DNA of 64,000 nt. Source: Govania unica. GTDB taxonomy: Bacteria > Pseudomonadota > Alphaproteobacteria > Sphingomonadales > Govanellaceae. Shown here piece by piece: positions 1 to 8,205 of the stretch (positions are counted from its first letter, which is position 1; each line of letters opens with the position of its first letter). The position numbers and the translations under genes are program-made. The notes below the pieces were generated by a model, which did no database searches, had not been told where the DNA came from, and was given only the letters and a program-made list of their open reading frames with translations. Location: the NCBI RefSeq assembly GCF_027920805.1, contig NZ_JANWOI010000004.1, positions 186,001 through 250,000 of the forward strand, given 5' to 3'.

Positions 1-1454
1 TCGCCGCTTTCATCATCCGACAACAGATCGCCGATGCGGGAGCGCAGGCCGCGGGCCCGCCCGGCCGTGCCGTCGGTGCCGCGAATCCAGCGCCGCAGCT
101 CCATGGCCTCGGCCCCGGACAGGATGACGGAAAAGGCGCTGTCGGCAGCGTCGAACAGGTGATGGCCTTCGTCAAAAACGATGCGGCGGGGCACTTCGCT
201 CGGCCCCCGTCCGGTGGAGGCCTGGATCATCACCACCGCATGATTGGCGACCACCAGCGACGCGGTTTTTGATTTGCGCTGGGCGCGTTCGATGAAGCAG
301 CGGCGGTAATGGGCGCAGGCCGAATAAATGCATTCGCCACGGCGGTCGGTGAGCCCGCCGATGCGGCCGCCACCGTAAAAACTCGCAAGCCAGGACGGGA
401 AATCGCCGCCCACCATATCGCCGTCACGACTGAAGCGGGCCCAGCGTTTGACCAGACCGATCAGCACCCGCGCTACCGGATTGAGCGCGCCCTGACGGCT
501 GCGTTCCTCAAGATTGAGCAGGCAGAGATAATTTTCCCGCCCCTTGCGGACCACCGTGCGTTCGGCGCGGACCTGGGGGTCGGGATAAAGCTTTTCAAGC
601 TCCTGATCCAGCTGGCGCTGCAGGTTCTTGGTATAGGTCGAAAGCCACACCGTGCCGCGATTTTTCTCGGCCCAGAGGCTCGCCGGAGCCACATAGCCCA
701 GGGTCTTGCCGGTGCCGGTGCCTGCCTCGGCCAGCACAAGACGCGGGCTCCGCACCTGGGCCGGCGGGGCGAAGGCTTCGGCGGCGGTCTGGGCATAGGC
801 GCGCTGTTCGGGGCGGTCTTCGGACCCGAGGCCCACAAGATCACCAAGACGGCGGGCGGTTTCCTCGGCTCCGACTGGGGCGGTGCCGGGCGGCGGCGGC
901 GGGGCCTCGTCCTCCCATTCGGGGAGGGCTTCCCACACCGGACGGGCCCGCGGTCGGGCGCCGCTGCGGGCGGCGAGCGTCATCAGCACCAGCTCGGCCC
1001 AGGGCCAGCCAGCGGTCATCATATCGGCGGCGTCCTGATCGACAGCGGCGAGGTAAGGATAACGCGGGGCGAGGAGATCGGCGAGCAGGTGATGGGCGGC
1101 GAGGGCCACGGTGTCGGCTTCGGCCGCCAGATGATGGCCGGGGTCGGGCAGCCCGAGGGCAGCGGCGAGCCCGCGCACGGTCGGCAGGATGGCGGCGGCG
1201 GGACGGACGAAGGCGAAAAGTTCAAGCACATCGAGAAAGCGCGGATTGTCGACCCGGCCACGCCGCGCCACCACCGCCTGATTGCAGACGATCACCGGCC
1301 CGCGCAGCAGCACGCCGCCCAAAGCCGCCGGAGACAGGCTTTCATGGCGGCCGTCGCCATGGCGCATGACGACTTCGACCGGCCCGGCGCTGAGCGCGGG
1401 CAGGGCTTTGAGACGGGACGACACATCGTTGGGCAGCATATCAGGCACGGTCAT
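1..1454 (-). CDS. DinG/XPD-like ATP-dependent DNA helicase (partial, C-terminus beyond window)
   Basis: Superfamily 2 helicase of the DinG/YoaA type, expected to unwind DNA 5'-3' during repair or to remove R-loops. Reading the minus strand from the ATG at 1454 gives one open frame to the window edge, about 484 residues. It begins MTVPDMLPNDVSSRLKALPA. A Walker A motif, AEAGTGTGKT, lies in the middle. It is followed by a cysteine in ENYLC and by ECIYSACAHYRRC, four cysteines as in the XPD/DinG iron-sulfur domain, and then a DEGHH box. A roughly 200-residue N-terminal region precedes the helicase core, and the C-terminal motor domain is missing. It is divergent from lysS, with 89 bp between the starts. 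The exact subfamily is uncertain. Confidence 0.88.
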   Translation of the reverse strand, partial: MTVPDMLPNDVSSRLKALPALSAGPVEVVMRHGDGRHESLSPAALGGVLLRGPVIVCNQAVVARRGRVDNPRFLDVLELFAFVRPAAAILPTVRGLAAALGLPDPGHHLAAEADTVALAAHHLLADLLAPRYPYLAAVDQDAADMMTAGWPWAELVLMTLAARSGARPRARPVWEALPEWEDEAPPPPPGTAPVGAEETARRLGDLVGLGSEDRPEQRAYAQTAAEAFAPPAQVRSPRLVLAEAGTGTGKTLGYVAPASLWAEKNRGTVWLSTYTKNLQRQLDQELEKLYPDPQVRAERTVVRKGRENYLCLLNLEERSRQGALNPVARVLIGLVKRWARFSRDGDMVGGDFPSWLASFYGGGRIGGLTDRRGECIYSACAHYRRCFIERAQRKSKTASLVVANHAVVMIQASTGRGPSEVPRRIVFDEGHHLFDAADSAFSVILSGAEAMELRRWIRGTDGTAGRARGLRSRIGDLLSDDESG

Positions 1455-1479
1455 GACGGCGGAGTATAGTGGCGGCGAG

Positions 1480-1508
1480 TTGACGCGACCAGCCCCGCTG
1501 ACTATTAG
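1480..1508 (+). promoter_or_regulatory. Predicted sigma-70-type promoter of lysS
   Basis: TTGACG at 1480-1485 and TATTAG at 1503-1508 are separated by 17 bp. The likely transcription start is around 1515, leaving a leader of about 30 nt before the lysS ATG at 1544. It lies in the 89 bp gap between the divergent helicase and lysS. Seen by motif only. Confidence 0.55.
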
Positions 1509-1543
1509 ACATCTACTGTAATGATGAATAAGGAACCCCGCCG

Positions 1544-3115
1544 ATGAGCAGCGACCGTGACCTTGGCCTTGAAAGCAATGCCTGGCCCTTTCAGGAAGCT
1601 CTGAAACTTGTCGAGCGGGTGAAGAAAACCGGCAAAGAAAGTGTTCTGTTCGAAACCGGCTACGGTCCAAGCGGCCTGCCGCATATCGGCACCTTCGGCG
1701 AAGTGGCGCGCACCACCATGGTGCGGAAGGCGTTTTCGCTGTTGTCGGACCTGCCGACCCGGCTTATTGCCTTTTCGGACGATATGGACGGCCTCCGCAA
1801 GGTGCCGGACAATGTGCCGAACAAGGACATGCTGCAGCAGTTCCTGAACAGGCCGCTGACCCAGGTTCCGGACCCGTTCGGGACCCATGAAAGCTTTGCT
1901 CATCACAACAATGCGCGGCTGCGCGAGTTCCTCGATCGCTTCGGGTTCGAGTATGAATTCCTCTCGGCCACCGAGTGCTATAAGTCGGGGCGGTTTGATG
2001 CCACCCTGCTCAAGGTGCTTGAGCATTATGATGCCGTCATGAATGTGATCCTGCCGACGCTGCGCGATGAGCGTCGCCGCACCTATAGCCCGTTCCTGCC
2101 CGTGAGCCCGATCACCGGCCATGTGTTGCAGGTGCCGGTGCTTGAACGGAATCTGGAAGCCGGGACCATTGTTTACGAGGAACCCGACGGCACCCGGATG
2201 GAAGTGCCGGTCACCGGCGGCCATTGCAAATTGCAATGGAAGGCCGACTGGGCCATGCGTTGGGTGGCGCTTGGTGTTGATTACGAGATGGCGGGCAAGG
2301 ATCTGATCGACAGCGTGACCTTGTCGGGGAAAATCTGCCGCGCGCTTGGCGCGACGCCGCCTGAGGGCTTCAATTACGAATTGTTCCTCGACGAAAAAGG
2401 CGAGAAGATTTCGAAGTCCCGGGGCAACGGCCTGACCATCGAGGAATGGTTGCGCTATGCCTCGGACGAAAGCCTGTCGCTCTATATGTTTCAGTCGCCG
2501 CGCAAGGCCAAGCGGCTCTATTTCGATGTCATCCCCAAGGCGGTGGACGAGTATTTCTCCTTCCTCGAAAGCTACCCGGGTCAGGAGCCCAAGCAGCAGC
2601 TGGCCAATCCGGTGTGGCATGTGCATTCGGGCGATGTGCCGGATGCGAAGATGCCGGTCAGTTTCAATCTGCTGCTCAATCTCGTGGGCGCGGCCCAGAC
2701 CGGCGACAAGGATGTGCTCTGGGGCTTCATCAGCCAATATGCGCCGGACGCGACTCCGGCCACGCATCCGCAGCTTGATCAATCCGTCGGTTATGCCATC
2801 GCCTATTACGAAGATTTCGTGAAGCCGACCAAGTCCTACCGGCTGGCCGATGACGCGGAAAAACTGGCGCTCGGGCTGTTGCTCGACAAGATCTCGGCCC
2901 TGCCCGCAAATGCTGGCGGCGAAGCCATTCAGAACGAGGTCTATGCGGTTGGCAAGGAACAGGGCTACGAGAACCTGCGTGACTGGTTCAAGGCGCTTTA
3001 TGAAATCCTGCTCGGCCAGCCGCAAGGCCCGCGCATGGGCTCGTTCTTTGCGCTCTATGGCCTGCAGAATTCGAAAGCACTGTTGCAGAAAGCCATCGCT
3101 GGCGAGGCGCTTTAA
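1544..3115 (+). CDS. lysS: Lysyl-tRNA synthetase, class I
   Basis: Charges tRNA-Lys with lysine in the cytoplasm. This is the class I (archaeal-type) enzyme, not the class II LysS of E. coli. The Rossmann-fold signature HIGTFGEV starts at residue 47 and the KMSKS-type loop KISKS is at residues 288-292, both diagnostic of class I. At 523 residues it has the usual bacterial length, with the helical anticodon-binding C-terminal part intact. The ATG at 1544 gives the expected N-terminus and follows a good promoter. Class I LysRS is the common form in alphaproteobacteria and some other lineages, so its presence supports the taxonomic call. Confidence 0.96.
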   Translation: MSSDRDLGLESNAWPFQEALKLVERVKKTGKESVLFETGYGPSGLPHIGTFGEVARTTMVRKAFSLLSDLPTRLIAFSDDMDGLRKVPDNVPNKDMLQQFLNRPLTQVPDPFGTHESFAHHNNARLREFLDRFGFEYEFLSATECYKSGRFDATLLKVLEHYDAVMNVILPTLRDERRRTYSPFLPVSPITGHVLQVPVLERNLEAGTIVYEEPDGTRMEVPVTGGHCKLQWKADWAMRWVALGVDYEMAGKDLIDSVTLSGKICRALGATPPEGFNYELFLDEKGEKISKSRGNGLTIEEWLRYASDESLSLYMFQSPRKAKRLYFDVIPKAVDEYFSFLESYPGQEPKQQLANPVWHVHSGDVPDAKMPVSFNLLLNLVGAAQTGDKDVLWGFISQYAPDATPATHPQLDQSVGYAIAYYEDFVKPTKSYRLADDAEKLALGLLLDKISALPANAGGEAIQNEVYAVGKEQGYENLRDWFKALYEILLGQPQGPRMGSFFALYGLQNSKALLQKAIAGEAL

Positions 3116-3179
3116 GTCTTTATCCGCCGCTATGATATGATGGGCGCTTTGCTGCATGACTGCGGCGGGGCGTCATATC

Positions 3180-3971
3180 ATGAGTAGGCTTATACGCTGT
3201 CCGCTCTGGCTGGTTGTCATTTTCTTGTTGCTCCCGGGTCTGGCCGGAGCGGCGACGCTTATGGATGGCGAAAACGCCTTTGTGGCGGGACGGTTCGAGG
3301 AGGCGATCACCATCGGTCGCGGGCTCGGAACCGCCGACGGGGACAGCTTACTCGCCCGTGCCGCACTTGTGGAGGCGGCTTATCTCGCTCCCGCCAATCA
3401 ACGTGAACCCTATCTTGCCGAGGCCGAGGCGGCGGCGCGTCAGGCGCTCGTCCGCGATCCCGATCATGTGGAGGCCATGTTGCATCTGGTGATCGCCCTT
3501 GGTTACCGGGCGCGGATCATGGGCAAGATGGCAGCGCACCGTGCGGGTCTCGGGCAGGAGGCCAAGATTTTGCTCGACCGGGCGCGGGCGCTCAAACCCG
3601 ATGACCCTTGGGTCTGGGCCGTGCGAGGTGGCTGGAATGGCGAGATCGCCGCGACCGGCGGCATGTTCGGCAAACTTCTTTATGGGGCCACGGCGGAGGA
3701 GGCCGACGCGGATTTTGCGCAGGCGATGCGGCTTGACCCGGCCGATCCGGTGCTCCCGGTGGAATATGCGAAAATGCTGCTGCGGCTGAATACCAAGGCT
3801 TACGGCCCGCGCGCCCAGGATCTTCTGATCGCCGAAAGCCTGAGCCCGCCGCGCACGGCCTTCGAACATATTCTCGCCGACCAGGGAGCCGACTTGCTCC
3901 GCGCCCTGCAAAGCGGCGACCGGGAAACCCTGCGCCTAGCGCTCAAACGGGCGGTGCCGTTTTCGCAATAA
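3180..3971 (+). CDS. Exported helical-repeat (TPR-like) protein of unknown function
   Basis: A 263-residue protein with a clear Sec signal peptide (positive MSRLIR start, hydrophobic stretch, cleavage near AGAA). The mature part is alanine-rich and helical. Repeated blocks such as AEAAARQALVRDPDHVEAML and DFAQAMRLDPADPVLP look like tetratricopeptide units, so a periplasmic protein-interaction role is inferred. I chose the ATG at 3180 because it places the signal peptide at the N-terminus; an in-frame ATG lies at 3156. It is 64 bp downstream of lysS with no terminator visible. The last 30 bp are duplicated about 240 bp further on. I do not recognise a named family. Confidence 0.7.
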   Translation: MSRLIRCPLWLVVIFLLLPGLAGAATLMDGENAFVAGRFEEAITIGRGLGTADGDSLLARAALVEAAYLAPANQREPYLAEAEAAARQALVRDPDHVEAMLHLVIALGYRARIMGKMAAHRAGLGQEAKILLDRARALKPDDPWVWAVRGGWNGEIAATGGMFGKLLYGATAEEADADFAQAMRLDPADPVLPVEYAKMLLRLNTKAYGPRAQDLLIAESLSPPRTAFEHILADQGADLLRALQSGDRETLRLALKRAVPFSQ

Positions 3972-4065
3972 CCTGTCATTGCCGGGCTTGACCCGACAAT
4001 CCATCTGGCCGTTCGTGCTGAGTGTGACCATGGATTACCGGGTCAAGCCCGGTAATGACAGGTGA
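3935..4065 (+). repeat. Direct repeat copy 1 (gene 3' end plus palindromic element)
   Basis: This segment begins in the last codons of the exported TPR-like gene (GCCTAG, then CAAACGGGCGGTGCCGTTTT) and continues into a palindromic unit: TGTCATTGCCGGGCTTGACC, a spacer including CTGGCCGTTCGTGCTGA, then the inverse arm ending GGTAATGACAGGTGA. A second copy starts at 4175. The arms belong to the window's most frequent intergenic palindrome family. Confidence 0.75.
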
Positions 4066-4174
4066 ATGAAGTCAGTCACGACTGCCGCGATGGAGTATGG
4101 GGGGATGGAAGGTTGAGTTTGGTCTTGCGTCCGAACCAGTGGGCATCCTGCACAGTGGTGACCGTGAACTCTCT
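4066..4174. other. Unique spacer between two direct repeats
   Basis: About 110 bases separate the two copies of the duplicated segment. No gene, promoter or RNA is visible in it. A short open frame across the area has no recognisable features and its ends lie in the repeats. Confidence 0.4.
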
Positions 4175-4317
4175 GCCTAGGGTTCAAACGGGCGGTGCCG
4201 TTTTCGCAATGACAATTTGCCAAACCTGTCATTGCCGGGCTTGACCCGGCAATCCATCTGGCCGTTCGTGCTGAGGTCACCATGGATTATCGGGTCGAGC
4301 CCGGCAATGACAGGTGA
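4175..4317 (+). repeat. Direct repeat copy 2 (displaced gene tail plus palindromic element)
   Basis: Starts with the same GCCTAG and CAAACGGGCGGTGCCGTTTT found at the end of the upstream gene, then carries the same palindromic pair with spacer CTGGCCGTTCGTGCTGA. It has a few substitutions and a roughly 15-base insertion (GACAATTTGCCAAAC) compared with copy 1. It ends 16 bases before the chemoreceptor stop codon. Confidence 0.75.
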
Positions 4318-4333
4318 CTATAGTTCTGTGAGA

Positions 4334-5932
4334 TCAGCCGCCGCTGCTGCGGTGGAGGACGCGATCGATGAATAGGTCGACTTCGTTTTTGAGCGCTGAG
4401 CTTTCCCGCACCAGGGACTGTGCTGAGCTGAGGACTTCGCCTGCGCCTGCACCTGAGGCGTCGGCGGCTCGGGTGACGTCGCCGAGCTGAGTGGCCACGG
4501 TGCGGGCGCCGCTTGCGGCGTCGGACATGTTATGGGCGATTTCGGCGGTGGCGGCGTTTTGCTGGGTGATCGACCCGGCGATGGCGGCGGCGATTTCATG
4601 GAGGCCGACAATGGCCGCGCGGATGCTGCTGATGGCGGAGACGGACTGGGCCGTGATGTCCTGCATTTCGGTGATCTGAGCGGCGATGTCTTCGGTCGCG
4701 CGGGCGGTCTGGGTGGCGAGGCTTTTGACTTCTGAGGCGACGACGGCAAAGCCTTTTCCGGCTTCTCCGGCGCGGGCCGCTTCGATGGTGGCGTTGAGGG
4801 CGAGGAGGTTGGTCTGCCCGGCGATGCTGGAGATAAGCTTGACCACGTCACCGATGCGGGACGAGGCGGTGGCGAGCTTATGCACGGTGGCGGTGGTGCG
4901 TTCGGCTTCTTCGGCAGCCGAGGCCGCGTCTTCGTTCGACCGTCGAACCTGACGGTTGATTTCGGCGATGGAGGATGACAGTTCCTCGGCGGCCGCAGAC
5001 GCGGTTTCGACATTGCGGGTGGCACGGTCGATGCCGCCTGCCGCCGTCTGGGCGCTGTCATTGGCGGCGCTGGCTGAGGAGGCGAGCATTCCGGCCGTGG
5101 TTTCCATGCCCCGGGCGGCGGACTGGATCATATCCACCACATCGCGCACGCGGGTGGCGAGGGCCGCCTGTTCGGTCATATTGTCCCAGATGACCATGAT
5201 GTCGCGGGTCTGGCCGTTGCGGTCGGCGACGGCGGAAAAATGCAGCTGGATGTTGTCCGATCCAAAGGTCAGAAGCGCCGTATGCGGCAGCCGTTCGGGC
5301 GCACGCAAGATAGCGGCAAGCGTCGGGTCTTTCAGGAGGGTCAGCAAATTCTGCCCGACGAGGTCCGCCGCACTGCTCAGCCGGCTGGCGGTAATGGCGC
5401 TGCGCCCGGCGGAGTTCGCATAGGTGATATTGAGTGCGGCGGCGTCGCACAGCAGCACGCCGACCGGCATATCCTCGACCATGCGGAGGAGCCGTCCGGC
5501 TTCGTCGTCGGTTTTTTGCTGCTCGGTCACCACATGCCAGGTGACGAGCAGGTTGATGATGCTGCCCGCCCGGTTGCGCACCGGGGCCACCAGAACGTCG
5601 AAAAATTCCTGGCCCACCTGTGTGCGGGTGCGATAAGGCAATTTTTCGCTGTCGGTGAGCAGGAGGCGCGGCGCGCCTGCGGCTCCATAAAGGAAATCAA
5701 GGCCGCGGCCGATGGCGTCCGCCCCCGCAGCGAGGCCGAACAGGCCGCCGATACGGTCGAGCGTTTCAAGACAGCGCGGGTTCAGATACTGGATCTCAAG
5801 GCTATCCGGGGCCACGAGCATGCAATTGACCAACATGCTTTCCACAAGGGCGCGGAAATCCGGATCCTTGTTTTCGGGTGTGAAACTGGTTTTACCGGCC
5901 GGTTCGTGACGATTCGAAAACGCACGCAACAT
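4334..5932 (-). CDS. Cytoplasmic PAS-domain methyl-accepting chemotaxis protein
   Basis: A 532-residue chemoreceptor. The N-terminal 250 residues look like two PAS sensor domains (first about 25-145, second about 147-255, the latter starting [16 protein letters not shown]). The rest is the coiled-coil MCP signalling domain, with the conserved hairpin tip [20 protein letters not shown] and [14 protein letters not shown]. No signal peptide or membrane segment is present, so it should sense an internal cue (redox, energy or a ligand) and signal through CheW/CheA, which are not in this window. No C-terminal CheR-tethering pentapeptide is seen. It is a monocistronic gene flanked by repeats on its 3' side. 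The ligand is unknown; no haem or FAD motif can be assigned by eye. Confidence 0.9.
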   Translation of the reverse strand: MLRAFSNRHEPAGKTSFTPENKDPDFRALVESMLVNCMLVAPDSLEIQYLNPRCLETLDRIGGLFGLAAGADAIGRGLDFLYGAAGAPRLLLTDSEKLPYRTRTQVGQEFFDVLVAPVRNRAGSIINLLVTWHVVTEQQKTDDEAGRLLRMVEDMPVGVLLCDAAALNITYANSAGRSAITASRLSSAADLVGQNLLTLLKDPTLAAILRAPERLPHTALLTFGSDNIQLHFSAVADRNGQTRDIMVIWDNMTEQAALATRVRDVVDMIQSAARGMETTAGMLASSASAANDSAQTAAGGIDRATRNVETASAAAEELSSSIAEINRQVRRSNEDAASAAEEAERTTATVHKLATASSRIGDVVKLISSIAGQTNLLALNATIEAARAGEAGKGFAVVASEVKSLATQTARATEDIAAQITEMQDITAQSVSAISSIRAAIVGLHEIAAAIAGSITQQNAATAEIAHNMSDAASGARTVATQLGDVTRAADASGAGAGEVLSSAQSLVRESSALKNEVDLFIDRVLHRSSGG

Positions 5933-6108
5933 ATGATTACCTTTTCCCCAACTGAGCCTGATCCTGGCGCACGGGCGATTGCCGATGCGCCGGGATGCGG
6001 GGGCCCTACCCCTCTGGTCTTGGGGACGAAGTGTGAGGGGCGTTTCTTAAGTTCTCGTAAAAGACGAAAGCTTTCTGAAAAAACTCGCTGGGACTATATG
6101 AGGGGGAC
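5933..6108. other. Intergenic region between the divergent chemoreceptor and metK
   Basis: Together with the operator and the metK leader this makes a 323-base non-coding stretch. The part up to 6108 must hold the chemoreceptor promoter and the upstream metK promoter elements. TATATG at 6095-6100 could be a -10 box, but no matching -35 is convincing. No coding sequence is supported. Confidence 0.4.
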
Positions 6109-6140
6109 ATAAAGACTCTATTATATAAAGGAGTCTTTAT
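6109..6140. promoter_or_regulatory. Candidate tandem operator upstream of metK
   Basis: ATAAAG-GAGT-CTTTAT at 6125-6140 is a perfect 6+6 inverted repeat with a 4-base spacer. An adjoining copy, ATAAAG-ACTC-TATTAT at 6109-6124, is imperfect. The outer arms ATAAAGACTC (6109-6118) and GAGTCTTTAT (6131-6140) are also perfect inverse complements, so the pair could fold as a 10-bp stem. The ATAAAG-N4-CTTTAT layout suits a small dimeric winged-helix repressor such as the ArsR-type regulators of methionine/SAM genes; which protein binds is inference. It lies 116 bases before the metK start. Confidence 0.5.
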
Positions 6141-6255
6141 GCTTGTTCTTTGCTGCGACCTCCGCTAATGAATAATCATGCCGGGTTGTCTGAAGCGGCC
6201 TGCAAAAAGTCATGATATGAACCCCGTCGCCAAGCTTAAACGAAGGAGCCAGCGC

Positions 6256-7425
6256 GTGTCCCGTCAGCGGTATCTGTTTACGAGTGAATCCGTTTCCGAA
6301 GGTCATCCCGATAAGGTCGCCGATCGTATTTCGGACGAGATCCTCGACGCCTTTCTGGCCGCCGATCCTTATTCCCGCGTGGCGGTGGAAACCATGACCA
6401 CCACCAACCGCGTCGTGCTCGCTGGTGAAGTGCGCTCGGCGTCGTCGCTTGGTAAAGATGACCTGATCGAGCGCGCGCGTTACGCCGTCCGGGACATCGG
6501 CTATGAGCAGGACGGCTTCCATTGGAAGAACATGGAAGTTGATGTCCATGTTCATGAACAGTCGGCCGATATCGCACAAGGCGTTGATGCCGCTGGGAAC
6601 AAGGACGAAGGTGCTGGCGATCAGGGCATTATGTTCGGTTACGCCTGCCGCGAAACCGATGTGCTGATGCCGGCGCCGATCACGCTGTCGCATCGCATTC
6701 TGAAGGCGCTGGCCGATGCCCGTCATGGCGGTCTGAAGGAACTCGGCCCCGACGCCAAAAGTCAGGTGACCCTGCAGTATGAAAACGGCAAGCCGGTGAC
6801 GGCCGATACCGTTGTGGTCTCGACCCAGCATGCCGACGGCCTGAGCCAGGACGACGTGCGGGCCATCGTCACGCCCTATATCGAAAAATGTCTGCCCGAG
6901 GGCTGGATGCCTAAGGCTGACAAGATCTATGTCAATCCGACCGGCAAATTCGTGATCGGCGGCCCCGATGGGGATGCCGGTCTGACCGGCCGCAAGATCA
7001 TTGTGGATACTTACGGCGGGGCGGCTCCCCATGGCGGCGGCGCGTTTTCGGGCAAGGATCCGACCAAGGTCGACCGTTCGGCTGCTTATGCCGCGCGCTA
7101 TCTGGCGAAAAACGTGGTGGCGGCAGGCTTTGCCGATCGTTGCACGCTGCAGCTGTCCTATGCCATTGGGGTGTCGAAACCCTTATCGCTTTATGTCGAC
7201 ATGCATGGCGCGAGCGACGTCGATCAGGACAAGCTTGAGCGTGTGCTGATGGAGCTCATGGACCTGAGCCCGCGCGGCATTCGCGAACATCTGAAGCTCA
7301 ACCAGCCGATCTATGCGCGGACGGCGGCTTATGGTCATTTCGGGCGGATTCCCGATGACACGGGCGGTTTTTCATGGGAAAAGACGGACCTTGTCGACGC
7401 CCTGAAGAGTGCTTTTAACGCCTGA
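6256..7425 (+). CDS. metK: S-adenosylmethionine synthetase
   Basis: Makes S-adenosylmethionine from methionine and ATP. The N-terminus [19 protein letters not shown] carries the methionine/ATP-binding signature, followed by [12 protein letters not shown] near residue 120 and the [19 protein letters not shown] block near residue 260. At 389 residues it is full length. I chose the GTG at 6256: it follows AAGGAG at 6243-6248 at good spacing and gives the canonical MSRQRYLF start, while upstream in-frame starts add an unrelated 26-residue extension. trmB follows after 7 bp. Control by the inverted repeats at 6109-6140 is likely. Confidence 0.96.
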   Translation: MSRQRYLFTSESVSEGHPDKVADRISDEILDAFLAADPYSRVAVETMTTTNRVVLAGEVRSASSLGKDDLIERARYAVRDIGYEQDGFHWKNMEVDVHVHEQSADIAQGVDAAGNKDEGAGDQGIMFGYACRETDVLMPAPITLSHRILKALADARHGGLKELGPDAKSQVTLQYENGKPVTADTVVVSTQHADGLSQDDVRAIVTPYIEKCLPEGWMPKADKIYVNPTGKFVIGGPDGDAGLTGRKIIVDTYGGAAPHGGGAFSGKDPTKVDRSAAYAARYLAKNVVAAGFADRCTLQLSYAIGVSKPLSLYVDMHGASDVDQDKLERVLMELMDLSPRGIREHLKLNQPIYARTAAYGHFGRIPDDTGGFSWEKTDLVDALKSAFNA

Positions 7426-7432
7426 TAGCTTG

Positions 7433-8125
7433 ATGAAACCAGACATTCAATTTTATGGCCGCCGCAAGGGTCACCCCTTGCGGCTGCAGGCGCAGGATCT
7501 TGTAGATGGCCTGCTGCCTCAGATCGCGGTTCCTATTCCACCTCTCGGGTCGGTTCTCGAACCCCGGGATCTGTTCCCCGATCCGGCGCGTCCGCTTTGG
7601 GTTGAAATCGGCTTTGGCCGGGGCGAACATTGCGCGGCTCAGGCGGCGAATAATCCGGACGTCAATCTGATCGGCTGTGAGCCGTTCATGAATGGTGTTG
7701 CTGGCTTGTTGATGGAAGTCGATGCCCGGGAATTGCAGAATGTGCGCATTCTGCATGAAGACGCGCGGTTTCTGCTGCCAGCGCTGCCGGAAGCCTCGGT
7801 GGATCGGGTGTTTTTGCTGTTCCCCGACCCCTGGCCCAAAAAGCGCCATCACAAGCGCCGCTTCATCAGCCCTGAAAATCTTGATCTTCTGGCCCGTGTG
7901 CTCAAGGACGGCGGGGAATTCCGCTTTGCCACCGATCACATGGATTATTGCCGCTGGGGGCTTGAACGGGTGATGGCCCATCCCGACTTCGACTGGACCG
8001 CCGAGGAGGCCGCCGACTGGCGCAACCGTCCCGACGACTGGGTCGAGACCCGCTATGAGCGGAAGGCGCTTAGGAAAGGCGACAGCTGCGTCTATCTGCG
8101 CTTCCGGCGGCGTCCGCGCGGCTGA
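7433..8125 (+). CDS. trmB: tRNA (guanine-46-N7)-methyltransferase
   Basis: Uses SAM to methylate G46 in the variable loop of tRNAs. Visible are the SAM-binding motif VEIGFGRGEH (about residues 50-59), the GCEPF segment and the TrmB signature FPDPWPKKRHHKRRF. At 230 residues it matches the family. The ATG at 7433 is preferred to an overlapping GTG at 7409 because it gives a compact N-terminus just after the metK stop (7 bp gap). Pairing with metK links the methyl-donor enzyme to a SAM user, and the two are probably cotranscribed. Confidence 0.95.
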   Translation: MKPDIQFYGRRKGHPLRLQAQDLVDGLLPQIAVPIPPLGSVLEPRDLFPDPARPLWVEIGFGRGEHCAAQAANNPDVNLIGCEPFMNGVAGLLMEVDARELQNVRILHEDARFLLPALPEASVDRVFLLFPDPWPKKRHHKRRFISPENLDLLARVLKDGGEFRFATDHMDYCRWGLERVMAHPDFDWTAEEAADWRNRPDDWVETRYERKALRKGDSCVYLRFRRRPRG

Positions 8126-8127
8126 CG

Positions 8128-8204
8128 GATGGATTGCCGGGTCGAGCCGACAATGACAAGTTCAAAATATTATTGTCATACGCGGGCTTGACCCGCGTAT
8201 CCAT
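8128..8204. repeat. Pair of palindromic intergenic repeats
   Basis: Two head-to-head units lie between the convergent trmB and feoB: GGATTGCCGGGTCGAGCC ending in ACAATGACA, then TGTCATACGCGGGCTTGACC and CGCGTATCCATG. They belong to the same family as the elements at 3974, 24967 and 53784. Confidence 0.75.
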
Positions 8205-8205
8205 G

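Noticed and set aside
309-1469. Long plus-strand open frame opposite the helicase
   Set aside because: Low-complexity Gly/Arg/His-rich translation without family features, antisense to a helicase with intact motifs; a GC-bias artefact.
6141-6255. SAM riboswitch (SAM-II or SAM/SAH type) in the metK leader
   Set aside because: The leader has an AAGCTTAAACGAAGGAG segment faintly like the 3' part of SAM-II, but the conserved pseudoknot pairing could not be laid out. A covariance-model search would decide.
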